Positions 1 to 7,868 of a stretch of 64,000 bases of DNA are shown piece by piece. Source of the DNA: Streptomyces cylindrosporus (lineage in GTDB: Bacteria > Actinomycetota > Actinomycetes > Streptomycetales > Streptomycetaceae); the NCBI RefSeq assembly GCF_022698165.1, contig NZ_JALDAY010000005.1, positions 124,001 through 188,000 of the forward strand, given 5' to 3'. Positions within the stretch are counted from its first letter, which is position 1. Every line of letters starts with the position of its first letter. The position numbers and the translations under genes were made by a program. The notes under the pieces are model-generated. The model had not been told where the DNA came from. It searched no databases and saw only the letters and a list, made by a program, of their open reading frames with translations.

Positions 1-43
1 GCGCGGTGAAGCGGCACTAGCACGAGAGGAAGGAACGGGCACA

Positions 44-637
44 GTGACAGATGACGACGTGACCCGGACGCTGGCAGCGATGGGGCCGCGGCTGCGGGCC
101 GTGCGCGAGCGCCGCGGCGTCACCCTCGCCGATGTCAGCCGCGCCACCGCCATCTCGTCCAGCACGCTGTCGCGGATCGAGACCGGCCGGCGCAAGCCCA
201 CCCTGGAGGTGGTCCTGCGGCTGGCGAAGGAATACACGGTCACCCTGGACGAGCTGGCCGGCACCGCACCCGCACCCACCCCCGCCCCCGAGCCCCGCAG
301 CACGACGCCGTACCGCTTCGGCGACGACAAGGCGGTGCTGCCGCTGACCCCTTACGTCGGTGGCCTGCACGCCCACAAGCACATCCTGCCCGCCGCCACA
401 GAGCCGCCCGGCCGGCCCCGACAGGTGGCCCACGACGGCTACGAGTGGCTGTGCGTCCTGTACGGGCGGCTGTGGCTCGCACTCGGCAACCAGGACCTCG
501 TCCTGACGGCCGGGGAAGTCGTCGAGTTCGACACTCGTACCCCCCACGGACTCGCAAACGCCGGATCCGCCGGACCGGTCGAGTACCTGATCATGTTCGG
601 ACCCCAGGGAGAACGTCTACGCCCGCGCACCCACTGA
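44..637 (+). CDS. XRE-family regulator with C-terminal cupin domain
   Basis: A 197-residue one-component transcription regulator. Residues 13-75 form a lambda-repressor-type helix-turn-helix (LRAVRERRGVTLADVSR, then SSSTLSRIETGRRKP). A Pro-rich linker (about 78-92) leads to a small beta-barrel cupin (about 105-190), which in this family binds a small ligand and sets DNA binding; the ligand cannot be read from sequence. The cupin keeps the TPHG end motif. The GTG start is chosen because of the purine-rich GAGAGGAAGG ending 10 bases upstream. A stop codon at 18-20 may end an upstream gene. Its target may be itself or a neighbour; no operator palindrome was recognised. Confidence 0.88.
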   Translation: MTDDDVTRTLAAMGPRLRAVRERRGVTLADVSRATAISSSTLSRIETGRRKPTLEVVLRLAKEYTVTLDELAGTAPAPTPAPEPRSTTPYRFGDDKAVLPLTPYVGGLHAHKHILPAATEPPGRPRQVAHDGYEWLCVLYGRLWLALGNQDLVLTAGEVVEFDTRTPHGLANAGSAGPVEYLIMFGPQGERLRPRTH

Positions 638-655
638 TCAAGGCGTCCCCGCGAC

Positions 656-1033
656 CTAGACCCGCACCCCCACCTCCACCTCCGCCCCCACCCCCAACCC
701 CCACCCCTCCATCGCCCCCGCCTCCGCCTCCAGCACATGCCGGGCCCGAAGCCGAGGCAGCCCGAGCCGCCCCGGCTTCATCGTCCGGACGGCGATGACC
801 CTGAGGTGGCGGTCCAGGTAGGCGACGTCGATGGGGATGCGCATACGGAAGGTGTGCACGCTGTTGGCGGGGGAGAGCAGCAGCGCCCCGACAACCGCAT
901 CACGCCCCAGCAGCCCCTTCGTACGGGCCCGGTAGGAAGCGGCGATCTCCAGCGGCACCGAAACAGAACCCGAATCCTCCCGGCCCGGCCGGACGACCAG
1001 CGTCCCCCGCCCGTCCCGCCATCTCCGCCCCAT
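656..1033 (-). CDS. DUF192 family protein
   Basis: About 125 residues, convergent with the regulator gene. The DUF192 core is clear: RTKGLLGR, then the VHTFRMRIPIDVAYLD block (FxMxxxxIPIDxxFLD type), then the turn V-x-A-V-x-x-x-K-P-G-R. DUF192 proteins are small beta-rich proteins of unknown function in bacteria. No signal peptide is seen. The ATG at 1033 is preferred because GGGAGG lies about 10 bases upstream; an in-frame GTG at 1060 is the alternative. The C-terminus is unusually Gly/Val/Glu-rich (EGWGLGVGAEVEVGV), read from a C-rich stretch of the plus strand, and may be poorly conserved. Confidence 0.75.
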   Translation of the reverse strand: MGRRWRDGRGTLVVRPGREDSGSVSVPLEIAASYRARTKGLLGRDAVVGALLLSPANSVHTFRMRIPIDVAYLDRHLRVIAVRTMKPGRLGLPRLRARHVLEAEAGAMEGWGLGVGAEVEVGVRV

Positions 1034-1152
1034 CCCGTCCCCGCCTCCCGCATCCGCCACACCGGCCCGCCGGCCACCTCAACAGAACGTATCCGCACGC
1101 GTACCGTGAACGCCGTCGACCACAAGGACAGCCGCCCGAAACGAGGCCGCCG

Positions 1153-1722
1153 ATGCCGAAGATCGTCCTGATGATGTCCGTGTCCCTGGACGGCTACATC
1201 GAGGCCCCCGGCCACGACCTCGGCTGGCACCGGGTCGACGAGGAACTCCACCAGCACATGAACGACACCGTCCGTCGCCTCGGCGGCCTGCTCAGCGGCC
1301 GCCGCGTCTACGAGACCATGGCCGCCTACTGGCCCACCGCCGACGCCGACCCCGACGCCTCGCCCGTCACCGTCGAATTCGCCGGGATCTGGCGGGAGAT
1401 CCCCAAGGTCGTCTACTCCCGCACCCTGGAGAAGGCCGACTGGAACACGACAGTGGTACGGGAGGTCGTACCCGAGGAGGTCCGGGCGCTCAAGGAGGCG
1501 GCGACCGGCGACCTGGGGCTCGGCGGGTCGGAGGTGGCCGGCGAGTTCCTCCGCCTCGGCCTCGTCGACGAGTTCCGGACCTACGTCCACCCCGCACTCG
1601 TCGGCCACGGCACCCGCCTCTTCCCCGAGGCCGACATCGCGGCCCCCCTCGACCTCGTCGAGAGCCACACCTTCTCCAACGGCGTCGTACTCCTGCGCCA
1701 CGCCCACGCCGCAGCCACGTAA
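1153..1722 (+). CDS. Dihydrofolate reductase family protein (RibD C-terminal type)
   Basis: A 189-residue NAD(P)H-dependent reductase-like protein of the DHFR/RibD C-terminal superfamily. It opens with MSVSLDGYIE, carries LLSGRRVYETMAAYWP (the usual G-R-x-T/V-Y-E motif), the LGLGGSEVAGEFLRLGLVDE segment (GG nucleotide-binding loop plus L-V-D-E), and ends with the V-x-L-R strand. Such proteins are common single genes in Streptomyces with unassigned substrates, so it is not called folA. It starts 93 bases downstream of the divergent DUF192 gene and is followed after 41 bases by a flavin-dependent oxidoreductase, so the two may be cotranscribed. Confidence 0.88.
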   Translation: MPKIVLMMSVSLDGYIEAPGHDLGWHRVDEELHQHMNDTVRRLGGLLSGRRVYETMAAYWPTADADPDASPVTVEFAGIWREIPKVVYSRTLEKADWNTTVVREVVPEEVRALKEAATGDLGLGGSEVAGEFLRLGLVDEFRTYVHPALVGHGTRLFPEADIAAPLDLVESHTFSNGVVLLRHAHAAAT

Positions 1723-1763
1723 ATACGTTGTACGGCCGCGACGGCCCGGGTAGACAGAAGGCC

Positions 1764-2645
1764 ATGACTGGACTCGGCGCCGTGTTCCGACCCCAACTCC
1801 CTCCCGAGCGCCTCCGCGAGGTCGCCTGGCTCGCCGACGAGAGCGGCCTCGAGGAACTCTGGCTCTGGGAGGACTGCTTCCGGGAGGGCGGCATCTCGAC
1901 CGCCGCGGCAGCCCTGGCCTGGACCGAACGGGTACGCATCGGCGTGGGCCTGCTCCCCGTCCCCCTGCGCAACGTCGCCATCACCGCGATGGAGACGGCC
2001 GCGCTGCACCGCATGTTCCCGGGCCGCCCGGTGATCGCCGTCGGACACGGCGTACAGAGCTGGATGGGCCAGGTGGGCGCCCGCGTCGAATCCCCCCTCA
2101 CCCTCCTCCGGGAACACCTGCAAGCCCTCCGGGCCCTGCTGCGCGGCGAGCACCTCACGATCACCGACGGCCGTTACGTCCGTCTCGACGGCGTAGCCCT
2201 CGACTGGCCCCCCTCCAGCCGGCACCCCGTCCCCGTCCTGGCCGGCGCCACGGGCCCACGCTCCCTGCGCCTCTCCGGCGAGGCCGCCGACGGCACCCTC
2301 CTCACGGCCGCCACCACGGCCGACGGGGTGCGCAAGGCCCGGCAACTCATCGACGAGGGACGGAAGTCGGCGGGCCGGACCGACCCGCACGAGATCATCG
2401 TCTACCTCCTCACCGCCACCGGCCCCGACGCCCCCACCCGCCTGCGCGCCGAACTGGCCGACGAGGGCCTCGCGGACGTCCCCGACCTGGGCGTAGCCGG
2501 AGACGCGGCCACCGTGGCCAAGGCCGTCCAGCGACTGGTCGAGGCGGGCGCGGACCGAGTGATCCTCCAGCCGACGGGCGACGAACCCGACCCCGAGGCC
2601 TTCGTACGCTTCGCGGCACAGGAGGTCCGCCCCCTGGTGCCGTAA
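1764..2645 (+). CDS. LLM-class flavin-dependent oxidoreductase
   Basis: A 293-residue luciferase-like monooxygenase (TIM barrel, F420- or FMN-dependent). Features seen: LAWLADESGLEELWLWEDCF near the N-terminus, the strand TERVRIGVGLLPVPLRN, MFPGRPVIAVGHGVQSWMGQVGA in the middle (the G-x-G-x-x-x-W-x-x-Q region), and VPVLAGATGPRSLRLSGEAADG, typical of the family. ATG 1764 is preferred over the upstream in-frame ATG at 1728 because AGAAGG lies just ahead of it. In actinobacteria most such proteins use F420, but the cofactor cannot be decided here. The gene ends just before a repeat-rich gap. Confidence 0.88.
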   Translation: MTGLGAVFRPQLPPERLREVAWLADESGLEELWLWEDCFREGGISTAAAALAWTERVRIGVGLLPVPLRNVAITAMETAALHRMFPGRPVIAVGHGVQSWMGQVGARVESPLTLLREHLQALRALLRGEHLTITDGRYVRLDGVALDWPPSSRHPVPVLAGATGPRSLRLSGEAADGTLLTAATTADGVRKARQLIDEGRKSAGRTDPHEIIVYLLTATGPDAPTRLRAELADEGLADVPDLGVAGDAATVAKAVQRLVEAGADRVILQPTGDEPDPEAFVRFAAQEVRPLVP

Positions 2646-2653
2646 CGGATGGA

Positions 2654-2740
2654 GAACCACCGGCCGCCAACAGCCGCAAGCGCAGAACCCACCGGCCGCC
2701 AGCAGCCGCAAGCGGAGGACCCACCGGCCGGCAGCCGCCC
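2654..2740. repeat. Direct tandem repeat, about 32 bp, 2.5 copies
   Basis: Units at 2654-2684, 2685-2716 and a partial third at 2717-2740 share the core accaccggccgcca, then cagccgcaagcg. They lie between the oxidoreductase stop and an intergenic inverted repeat and are noncoding on present evidence. Confidence 0.75.
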
Positions 2741-2752
2741 ACGCACGGGAGC

Positions 2753-2861
2753 GGGTTGGGGCGGTACGGCGCAACCCGCCGCGTACATGGCATTCGCGCC
2801 GGCCCACCCCCAAAGACGCACCAACCCCGTGGGCGGCGGGTTCGCCGTACCGCCCCAACCC
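2753..2861. repeat. Long imperfect inverted repeat in intergenic DNA
   Basis: The arm at 2753-2780 (28 nt, gggttggggcggtacgg...) is the reverse complement of 2835-2861 except for one missing base. The loop is 54 nt. Transcribed, it would give a stem of about 27 bp. There is no T-run after it, so a simple intrinsic terminator is unlikely. It may be a REP-like element or a processed structure ahead of the methyltransferase. Confidence 0.8.
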
Positions 2862-2894
2862 CGACCCACGACGCACCCCCTGCGAGGCCCACCG

Positions 2895-3668
2895 ATGCGC
2901 ACCTTCGAATCCCTGGTCGCCGAAGGCGCCGCCGTCCCCACCGAAGGCTGGGACTTCTCCTGGTTCGAGGGCCGCGCCACGGAGGAGCGCCCGTCCTGGG
3001 GTTACGCCGTCTCCCTAGCCGACCGCCTGGCGCAAGCCACCGCCGCACTGGACGTACAGACCGGCGGCGGCGAGGTCCTCGACTTCGCCCTCGCCCGCGC
3101 CCCCAAGACCCCCACCCTCACCGCGGCCACCGAGGGCTGGCCCCCGAACGTCACCAAGGCAACCACCCTCCTCCGCCCCCGCGGCACCGTGGTCGTCGCC
3201 GCCCCCGAAGACGCCCCGCTCCCCTTCGCGGACGCCACCTTCGACCTGGTCAGCAGCCGCCACCCGGTCACCCCGCACTGGCCGGAACTCGCCCGCGTCC
3301 TACAACCCGGCGGCACGTACTTCGCCCAGCACGTCGGACCCGCCAGCGCCGTCGAGATCGTCGAGTACTTCCTCGGACCCCAGCCGGGGGCCGCCCGCAA
3401 CGCCCGCCACCCCGACCACGAACGGGCGGGCGCCGAGGCCGCCGGCCTGGAGATCGTCGACCTGCGCGCCGAACGCCTCCGCATCGAGTTCCACGACATC
3501 GCGGCGGTCGTCCACTTCCTCCGCAAGGTCATCTGGATGGTCCCGGGCTTCACCCCCGAGGCGTACGAGCCCCAACTCCGCGCCCTGCACGAACAGATCC
3601 AACGGACGGGCCCCTTCGTCGCACACAGCACCCGCCACCTGATCGAGGCCCGCAAGCCCCACCAGTGA
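2895..3668 (+). CDS. Class I SAM-dependent methyltransferase
   Basis: A 257-residue Rossmann-fold methyltransferase. The early block TGGGEVLDFALAR corresponds to motif I (E/D-x-G-x-G-x-G), but the usual glycines are partly lost, so the SAM site is divergent. LPFADATFDLVSSRHPV is the usual motif IV region, and ELARVLQPGGTYFAQHVGP is the standard 'L-R-P-G-G' post-motif. The C-terminal part (IEFHDIAAVVHFLRKVIWMVPGFTPE) matches the trans-aconitate/ubiquinone-type actinobacterial group. The substrate is unknown. ATG 2895 is chosen over the much longer upstream frame, which runs through the repeats at 2654-2861. It stops 3 bases before the convergent glycosylase gene. Confidence 0.85.
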   Translation: MRTFESLVAEGAAVPTEGWDFSWFEGRATEERPSWGYAVSLADRLAQATAALDVQTGGGEVLDFALARAPKTPTLTAATEGWPPNVTKATTLLRPRGTVVVAAPEDAPLPFADATFDLVSSRHPVTPHWPELARVLQPGGTYFAQHVGPASAVEIVEYFLGPQPGAARNARHPDHERAGAEAAGLEIVDLRAERLRIEFHDIAAVVHFLRKVIWMVPGFTPEAYEPQLRALHEQIQRTGPFVAHSTRHLIEARKPHQ

Positions 3669-3671
3669 CCC

Positions 3672-4847
3672 TCAGGCGTGCGGCCCCGCGGTCACCGTCC
3701 CCACCACCAACTCCGCCTCAGCCTCCAGCACTTCCCCGACCCGCCCCACCTGCGCCGCCAACTCCCGCTCCTCCCGCGCCCCGAGCCGCCGCCCCAGCAC
3801 CTCCACCGTCACCGTCGTACGACGTCCCCGCCGGCGCTGGTGCCAGACACCCGCCACCACCCCGTCGACCAGCAGCACCGGATAGTTCCCGGCCTGCCCC
3901 CGGGCCAGCGCCCGCCGGTACGCGTCCCCAGGGAACAGCAGTTCCCGAGGCTGCGCGGCGATGCCGTACGCGTCGAAGTAGGGCAGCAGCCGCACCCCGC
4001 TCGCACCCTCCTTCGGGAACTCCGTGTCCCCCGAGGCGACCCACCAACCCGCCTCACCCTCGAACACGACCTCCTCGATCAGGCCCTCCCCGGCCAGCCG
4101 CCCGAACAGCTCCGTCGCCCAACCCCCGCCCGCTGCCAGCCACTTCGCGAAACCGCGTGGCGTGGCCGGCCCGTAAGCGCGCAGATACCGCCGCACAAGC
4201 TCCCGCACGGCCTCCTCCGCCGGCATCGGCGTGAACCGCGGTGGCCGCGTGTATGTCACCTTCCGCCCCCGATCCGGCCCGAAGCACAGCGCCCCGGACT
4301 GCCCCGCCCGGTGCATCACCTGCCGCCACCGCGGCCACATCCCCTGAAATGCGGGCATGACCAGGTCCCCGGCCCAGGAGCCGACCCGGGCGACGACTTC
4401 CTCGCTCAACTCGTCGACCGTCAGGCACACACCGTCGAGCGCCTCGCCGATCGCCGTCACGATCTCCCGCGCCTGCTCCTCGCTCACCCGGACCCCCGCC
4501 GCGAACGGGCTCGCCCCCGACGGCACGGCGGGCAACACGGCGCACCACAGCGGAAGTTCGGCGGCCGGCAGCAGATGTACGGTCCCGCGCGGTCCGTGCG
4601 TCTTCACCAGTCCATGCGTCTTCACCAGAGTGCGCCGGCCCCAGAGCGCGTCCCGCACCCCGGCCCGTGTCACCCCGACCGCCCGCACGCCCACCGACAA
4701 CTCGGCCGCGGACAGCACCTGCGCATGCGCGCCGAGCATCGCGCCGACGATTTCGGCGACCCCGGTGTCCTTCGCGGCGGGATTGGCCAGGAACTGCCGT
4801 TCCATCCGCCGCGCACTGGCCTCGCTCCACGTGATTCCCACAGTCAT
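3672..4847 (-). CDS. Winged-helix (HTH_42) AlkZ-like DNA glycosylase family protein
   Basis: 391 residues of the HTH_42/YcaQ-AlkZ family, whose studied members (E. coli YcaQ, S. sahachiroi AlkZ) are DNA glycosylases acting on bulky or crosslinked alkyl adducts. Near residue 40 the sequence is LGAHAQVLSAAEL: the position of the catalytic Q-x-D/Q-x-Q is H-A-Q here, a variant reported in streptomycete AlkZ-like proteins. Later blocks include LVMPAFQGMWPRW, TPRGFAKWL and VRLLPYFDAYGI, typical of the family. Around residues 76-87 a tandem 18-bp duplication (4593-4610 and 4611-4628, one mismatch) gives LVKTHGLVKTHG. The divergent side faces the long uppS upstream region. A self-resistance or housekeeping repair role is possible. 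Confidence 0.82.
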   Translation of the reverse strand: MTVGITWSEASARRMERQFLANPAAKDTGVAEIVGAMLGAHAQVLSAAELSVGVRAVGVTRAGVRDALWGRRTLVKTHGLVKTHGPRGTVHLLPAAELPLWCAVLPAVPSGASPFAAGVRVSEEQAREIVTAIGEALDGVCLTVDELSEEVVARVGSWAGDLVMPAFQGMWPRWRQVMHRAGQSGALCFGPDRGRKVTYTRPPRFTPMPAEEAVRELVRRYLRAYGPATPRGFAKWLAAGGGWATELFGRLAGEGLIEEVVFEGEAGWWVASGDTEFPKEGASGVRLLPYFDAYGIAAQPRELLFPGDAYRRALARGQAGNYPVLLVDGVVAGVWHQRRRGRRTTVTVEVLGRRLGAREERELAAQVGRVGEVLEAEAELVVGTVTAGPHA

Positions 4848-4870
4848 GGACCGACCGTAGAACCCAATGA

Positions 4871-4885
4871 GGACAGATCATGTCC
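4871..4885. promoter_or_regulatory. Short perfect palindrome upstream of the AlkZ-like gene
   Basis: GGACA-gatca-TGTCC lies 24-38 bases upstream of the minus-strand glycosylase start, within its likely promoter. It may be an operator, but no regulator is encoded next to it. The length is short enough that chance is possible. Confidence 0.35.
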
Positions 4886-5015
4886 TCGATGGTTCAGGCG
4901 CGCCGCAACCCCGCACGCGCAACGGTTTCCACATTGTTATCCACAGAATTCGCCTCCAGCCCCTTGCGTCACGTAAGTTCAGACCAAGGTAATTCGCGTA
5001 AGCAAAGCTGCGCGG

Positions 5016-5055
5016 CGGCACCGCGCAGTGGAGGGGGCTGCGCGGTGCCGTTTTT
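5016..5055 (+). terminator. Intrinsic terminator, 13-bp stem
   Basis: Arms 5016-5028 (cggcaccgcgcag) and 5038-5050 are perfectly complementary, with a 9-nt purine-rich loop, and are followed at once by five T. This acts on plus-strand transcripts, yet no recognisable gene lies between the divergent glycosylase start (4847) and this point. It therefore implies a short noncoding transcript starting in about 4850-4980. The 5' part of that interval holds one TTATCCACA (4937-4945). Confidence 0.8.
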
Positions 5056-5286
5056 ACGCGTCCGTGGCCCACGGCGACGTCAAGCGGACGTTCGCCACTC
5101 CCGTCACCCGCCCGGGGGACCCGCGGACAACTCACCAATCAAGGCCTCAGAACCGTCATACCCTCCGGATCGCCCCGCATCCCGCCCGTTTCCCCTGGGA
5201 ATCCGCTGTGATCCGGCCAAGGATCCGCCATGAAATGCCCCGCGGACGGCCACCGGCGCGTCGCCGTTCGGTTCCGGAGAGTAGTT

Positions 5287-5457
5287 GTGGCACGCCGATG
5301 CACGCAGCATCACTTACGAAGGGTTATGGTGGAAACCCCCCCCTCGGGCCGGTCCGTCTCCCCCCCACGGACCGGCCCGTTTTCTGTGCCCGGGACGACC
5401 CCGGTACGCTCCCCGCACGGGGACCGCAGACAGACGGAGGGGCGGACATTCAAGTGA
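5287..5457 (+). CDS. Possible small leader ORF overlapping the uppS start
   Basis: A 56-codon frame starts with GTG at 5287, has GGAGAG five bases upstream, and stops with the TGA of GTGA, which also contains the uppS start codon. It includes a TTA codon (His-His-Leu near codon 10), rare in Streptomyces and dependent on the bldA tRNA. A strong intrinsic terminator (5345-5383) lies inside it, so translation of this frame could interfere with hairpin formation and control uppS. The product is Pro/Arg-rich (VETPPSGRSVSPP) and looks like nothing known. It could equally be a chance open frame in GC-rich DNA. Confidence 0.35.
   Translation: MARRCTQHHLRRVMVETPPSGRSVSPPRTGPFSVPGTTPVRSPHGDRRQTEGRTFK
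5345..5383 (+). terminator. Intrinsic terminator or attenuator ahead of uppS
   Basis: Arms 5345-5357 (cgggccggtccgt) and 5367-5379 form a perfect 13-bp stem with a C-rich 9-nt loop, followed by TTTT. It stands 71 bases ahead of the uppS start codon and faces the same way. Either it ends a short upstream transcript, or it attenuates uppS. A TANNNT hexamer (TACGCT, 5405-5410) just downstream could be the -10 of a separate uppS promoter. Confidence 0.8.
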
Positions 5458-6227
5458 ACCTGCGCGACAAGCTGCGCGGCCTGCTGGTCAGGCTGTACGC
5501 ACGCCGGGTGGAAGGCCACCTGGACCACGCTCAGGTGCCCAAGCACATCGGCGTCATCATGGACGGCAACCGACGCTGGGCGAAGGCCGCGGGTTCGACC
5601 ACCGTGCACGGCCACCGCGCCGGCGCCGAGAAGATCGAGGAGTTCCTCGGCTGGTGCACCGAGACGGACGTCGAGGTCGTCACCCTGTGGCTGCTGTCGA
5701 CGGACAACTTCGACCGCCCGCAGGAGGAGCTCGGCCCCCTGCTCGGCATCATCGAGGACGTCGTGCGCACCCTCGCCGCGGACGGCCGCTGGCGCGTGCA
5801 CCACGTCGGCACCCCCGACCTCCTGCCCTCGCAGATGCAGACCGCCCTGAAGGAGGCCGAGGAGTCCACCGCGGCCGTCGACGGGATACTGGTCAACGTC
5901 GCCATCGGCTACGGCGGCCGCCAGGAGATCGCCGACGCCGTGCGCTCGATGATCCTGGACGCCCAGGACAAGGGCACCTCGATGGAGGACCTCGCCGACT
6001 CCGTCAGCGTCGACCTCATCGGCCGCCACCTCTACACCGGCGCCCAGCCCGACCCGGACCTGGTCATCCGCACCAGCGGCGAGCAGCGGCTGTCCGGATT
6101 CATGCTGTGGCAGACGGCCCACTCGGAGTACTACTTCTGCGAGGTCTTCTGGCCGGCCTTCCGCAAGGTCGACTTCCTGCGCGCCCTGCGCGACTACGCG
6201 GCGCGACACCGGCGTTACGGCGGCTGA
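5454..6227 (+). CDS. uppS: Isoprenyl transferase (cis-prenyltransferase, UppS family)
   Basis: 257 residues. It condenses isopentenyl diphosphate onto a prenyl diphosphate to make the polyprenyl carrier lipid for peptidoglycan. The family signature HIGVIMDGNRRWAK carries the catalytic Asp; HGHRAGAEK follows, and the C-terminal RTSGEQRLSGFMLWQTAHSE-type block binds diphosphate and dimerises. GTG 5454 is the start that leaves the usual N-terminus (NLRDKLRGLL); GGAGGGG lies 11 bases upstream. Streptomyces carry more than one cis-prenyltransferase, so whether this one makes C55 or a shorter product cannot be said. The start overlaps the stop of a small upstream frame, and two terminators precede it. 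Confidence 0.93.
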   Translation: MNLRDKLRGLLVRLYARRVEGHLDHAQVPKHIGVIMDGNRRWAKAAGSTTVHGHRAGAEKIEEFLGWCTETDVEVVTLWLLSTDNFDRPQEELGPLLGIIEDVVRTLAADGRWRVHHVGTPDLLPSQMQTALKEAEESTAAVDGILVNVAIGYGGRQEIADAVRSMILDAQDKGTSMEDLADSVSVDLIGRHLYTGAQPDPDLVIRTSGEQRLSGFMLWQTAHSEYYFCEVFWPAFRKVDFLRALRDYAARHRRYGG

Positions 6228-6542
6228 GTACAGAGGCCCCCGTCTACCCCGTTTGGGGCGTATGTAACAAGGAGTTCACCAGGGCGCCGTCATATGCGTC
6301 GGCATGGCACCGCATGTTCGAGGGCATAAGCCAGACAGGTCGATGCCCGAACCACGGGTGTCGGATCTCAGCGGACGGCACGGGGCCGTCCGCCCGGGAG
6401 GCCCTTTGCACCAGCCCGATCGTGCGGTCACAGCACGGACGAAAAGGCGGAGGGCCGGTTCCCGGCCCGTGCAAACGGGCCGTCGACCGGCCCAGCTCCA
6501 CTCCGTCGCTCCCCGACCTCATCCGAGGGGGTACGTCCTTCC
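6228..6542. other. Intergenic region between uppS and the PhoH-like gene
   Basis: 315 bases with no convincing gene. Several short G/C-rich self-complementary stretches occur (for example around 6459-6495, gggccggttcccggccc), but none is followed by a T-run. It presumably holds the promoter of the PIN-PhoH gene. Confidence 0.5.
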
Positions 6543-7868
6543 GTGGTGACCAGCACAAAGCGCCACAAGCCAGACCGGCGCACCTATGTTCTCGACACCA
6601 GCGTCCTGCTGGCCGACCCGAACGCCCTGAGCCGCTTCGACGAGCACGAGGTCGTGCTCCCCATCGTCGTGGTCACGGAGCTGGAGGCCAAACGGCACCA
6701 TCCCGAGCTCGGCTACTTCGCCCGGCAGGCCCTGCGTCTGCTCGACGAGTTCCGGGTCAGGCACGGTCGCCTCGACGCCCCCATCCCGATCGGCGAACTC
6801 GGCGGCACCGTCCGTGTCGAGCTCAACCACTCGGACCCCAGCGTTCTGCCGACCGGCTACCGCCTGGGGGACAACGACTCCCGCATCCTCGCGGTCGCCC
6901 GCAATCTGCAGGCCGAGGGGTTCGACGTCACCGTCGTGTCGAAGGACCTCCCGCTCCGGATCAAGGCCTCCTCCGTCGGTCTCCTCGCCGAGGAGTACCG
7001 CGCCGAACTCGCCATCACGGACTCCTCCGGCTGGACCGGGATGTCCGAACTCACCCTGGGCGCCGAACAGGTGGACATCCTCTTCGAGGAAGGGCACCTG
7101 TACGTCCCCGAGGCGAGCGAGCTGCCGGTGCACACCGGTCTGACGATCCACTCCGAGCGCGGCAAGGCGCTCGGCCGGGTCACGGCCGAGGGCAACATCC
7201 GGCTGGTGCGCGGCGACCGTGAGGCCTTCGGCATCAAGGGCCGCAGCGCCGAGCAGCGGATCGCGCTCGATCTGCTCCTCGACCCGGACGTCGGGATCGT
7301 GTCGATGGGCGGCCGGGCCGGCACCGGCAAGTCGGCGCTCGCGCTGTGCGCGGGTCTGGAGGCGGTCCTGGAGCGCCGCCAGCACCAGAAGGTGATGGTC
7401 TTCCGTCCGCTCTACGCGGTGGGCGGGCAGGAGCTCGGCTATCTGCCCGGCTCCGAGGCCGAGAAGATGAGCCCCTGGGCGCAGGCGGTCTTCGACACGC
7501 TGTCCGCGGTCACCAGCCGCGAGGTCATCGAAGAGGTCACCGCGCGCGGGATGCTCGAAGTCCTTCCGCTCACCCACATCCGCGGACGCTCGCTGCACGA
7601 CGCGTTCGTGATCGTGGACGAGGCGCAGTCGCTGGAACGGAACGTACTGCTGACCGTTCTGTCCCGGATCGGCGCGAATTCGCGGGTCGTTCTGACCCAT
7701 GACGTGGCCCAGCGGGACAATCTGCGCGTCGGTCGCTACGACGGTGTGGTCGCCGTCGTGGAGAAGCTGAAGGGGCATCCGCTCTTCGCGCACGTCACGC
7801 TGACGAGGTCCGAGCGCTCGCAGATCGCGGCCCTGGTGACCGAAATGCTCGAGGACGGTCAGATCTGA
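6543..7868 (+). CDS. PIN domain-PhoH ATPase fusion protein
   Basis: 441 residues. The N-terminus is a PIN nuclease domain (RTYVLDTSVLLADP with the first acidic residue, VVVTELEAKRHH, then RLGDNDSRILAVA and TVVSKDLPLRIKA). The C-terminus is a PhoH-type P-loop ATPase: GRAGTGKSALALCA (Walker A), FVIVDEAQSLERN (Walker B), LTHDVAQRDN. The same architecture in mycobacteria (PhoH2) is an ATP-dependent RNA helicase-nuclease associated with VapBC-like systems; no antitoxin gene is adjacent here. GTG 6543 is followed directly by a second GTG, so the start could be one codon later. Gagggg at 6525-6530 is the likely ribosome binding site. Confidence 0.9.
   Translation: MVTSTKRHKPDRRTYVLDTSVLLADPNALSRFDEHEVVLPIVVVTELEAKRHHPELGYFARQALRLLDEFRVRHGRLDAPIPIGELGGTVRVELNHSDPSVLPTGYRLGDNDSRILAVARNLQAEGFDVTVVSKDLPLRIKASSVGLLAEEYRAELAITDSSGWTGMSELTLGAEQVDILFEEGHLYVPEASELPVHTGLTIHSERGKALGRVTAEGNIRLVRGDREAFGIKGRSAEQRIALDLLLDPDVGIVSMGGRAGTGKSALALCAGLEAVLERRQHQKVMVFRPLYAVGGQELGYLPGSEAEKMSPWAQAVFDTLSAVTSREVIEEVTARGMLEVLPLTHIRGRSLHDAFVIVDEAQSLERNVLLTVLSRIGANSRVVLTHDVAQRDNLRVGRYDGVVAVVEKLKGHPLFAHVTLTRSERSQIAALVTEMLEDGQI

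Noticed and set aside
4937..4945. TTATCCACA as a replication-origin DnaA box
   Set aside because: Only one perfect box; an origin would have many, with dnaA/dnaN nearby. Core genes here are not those of oriC.
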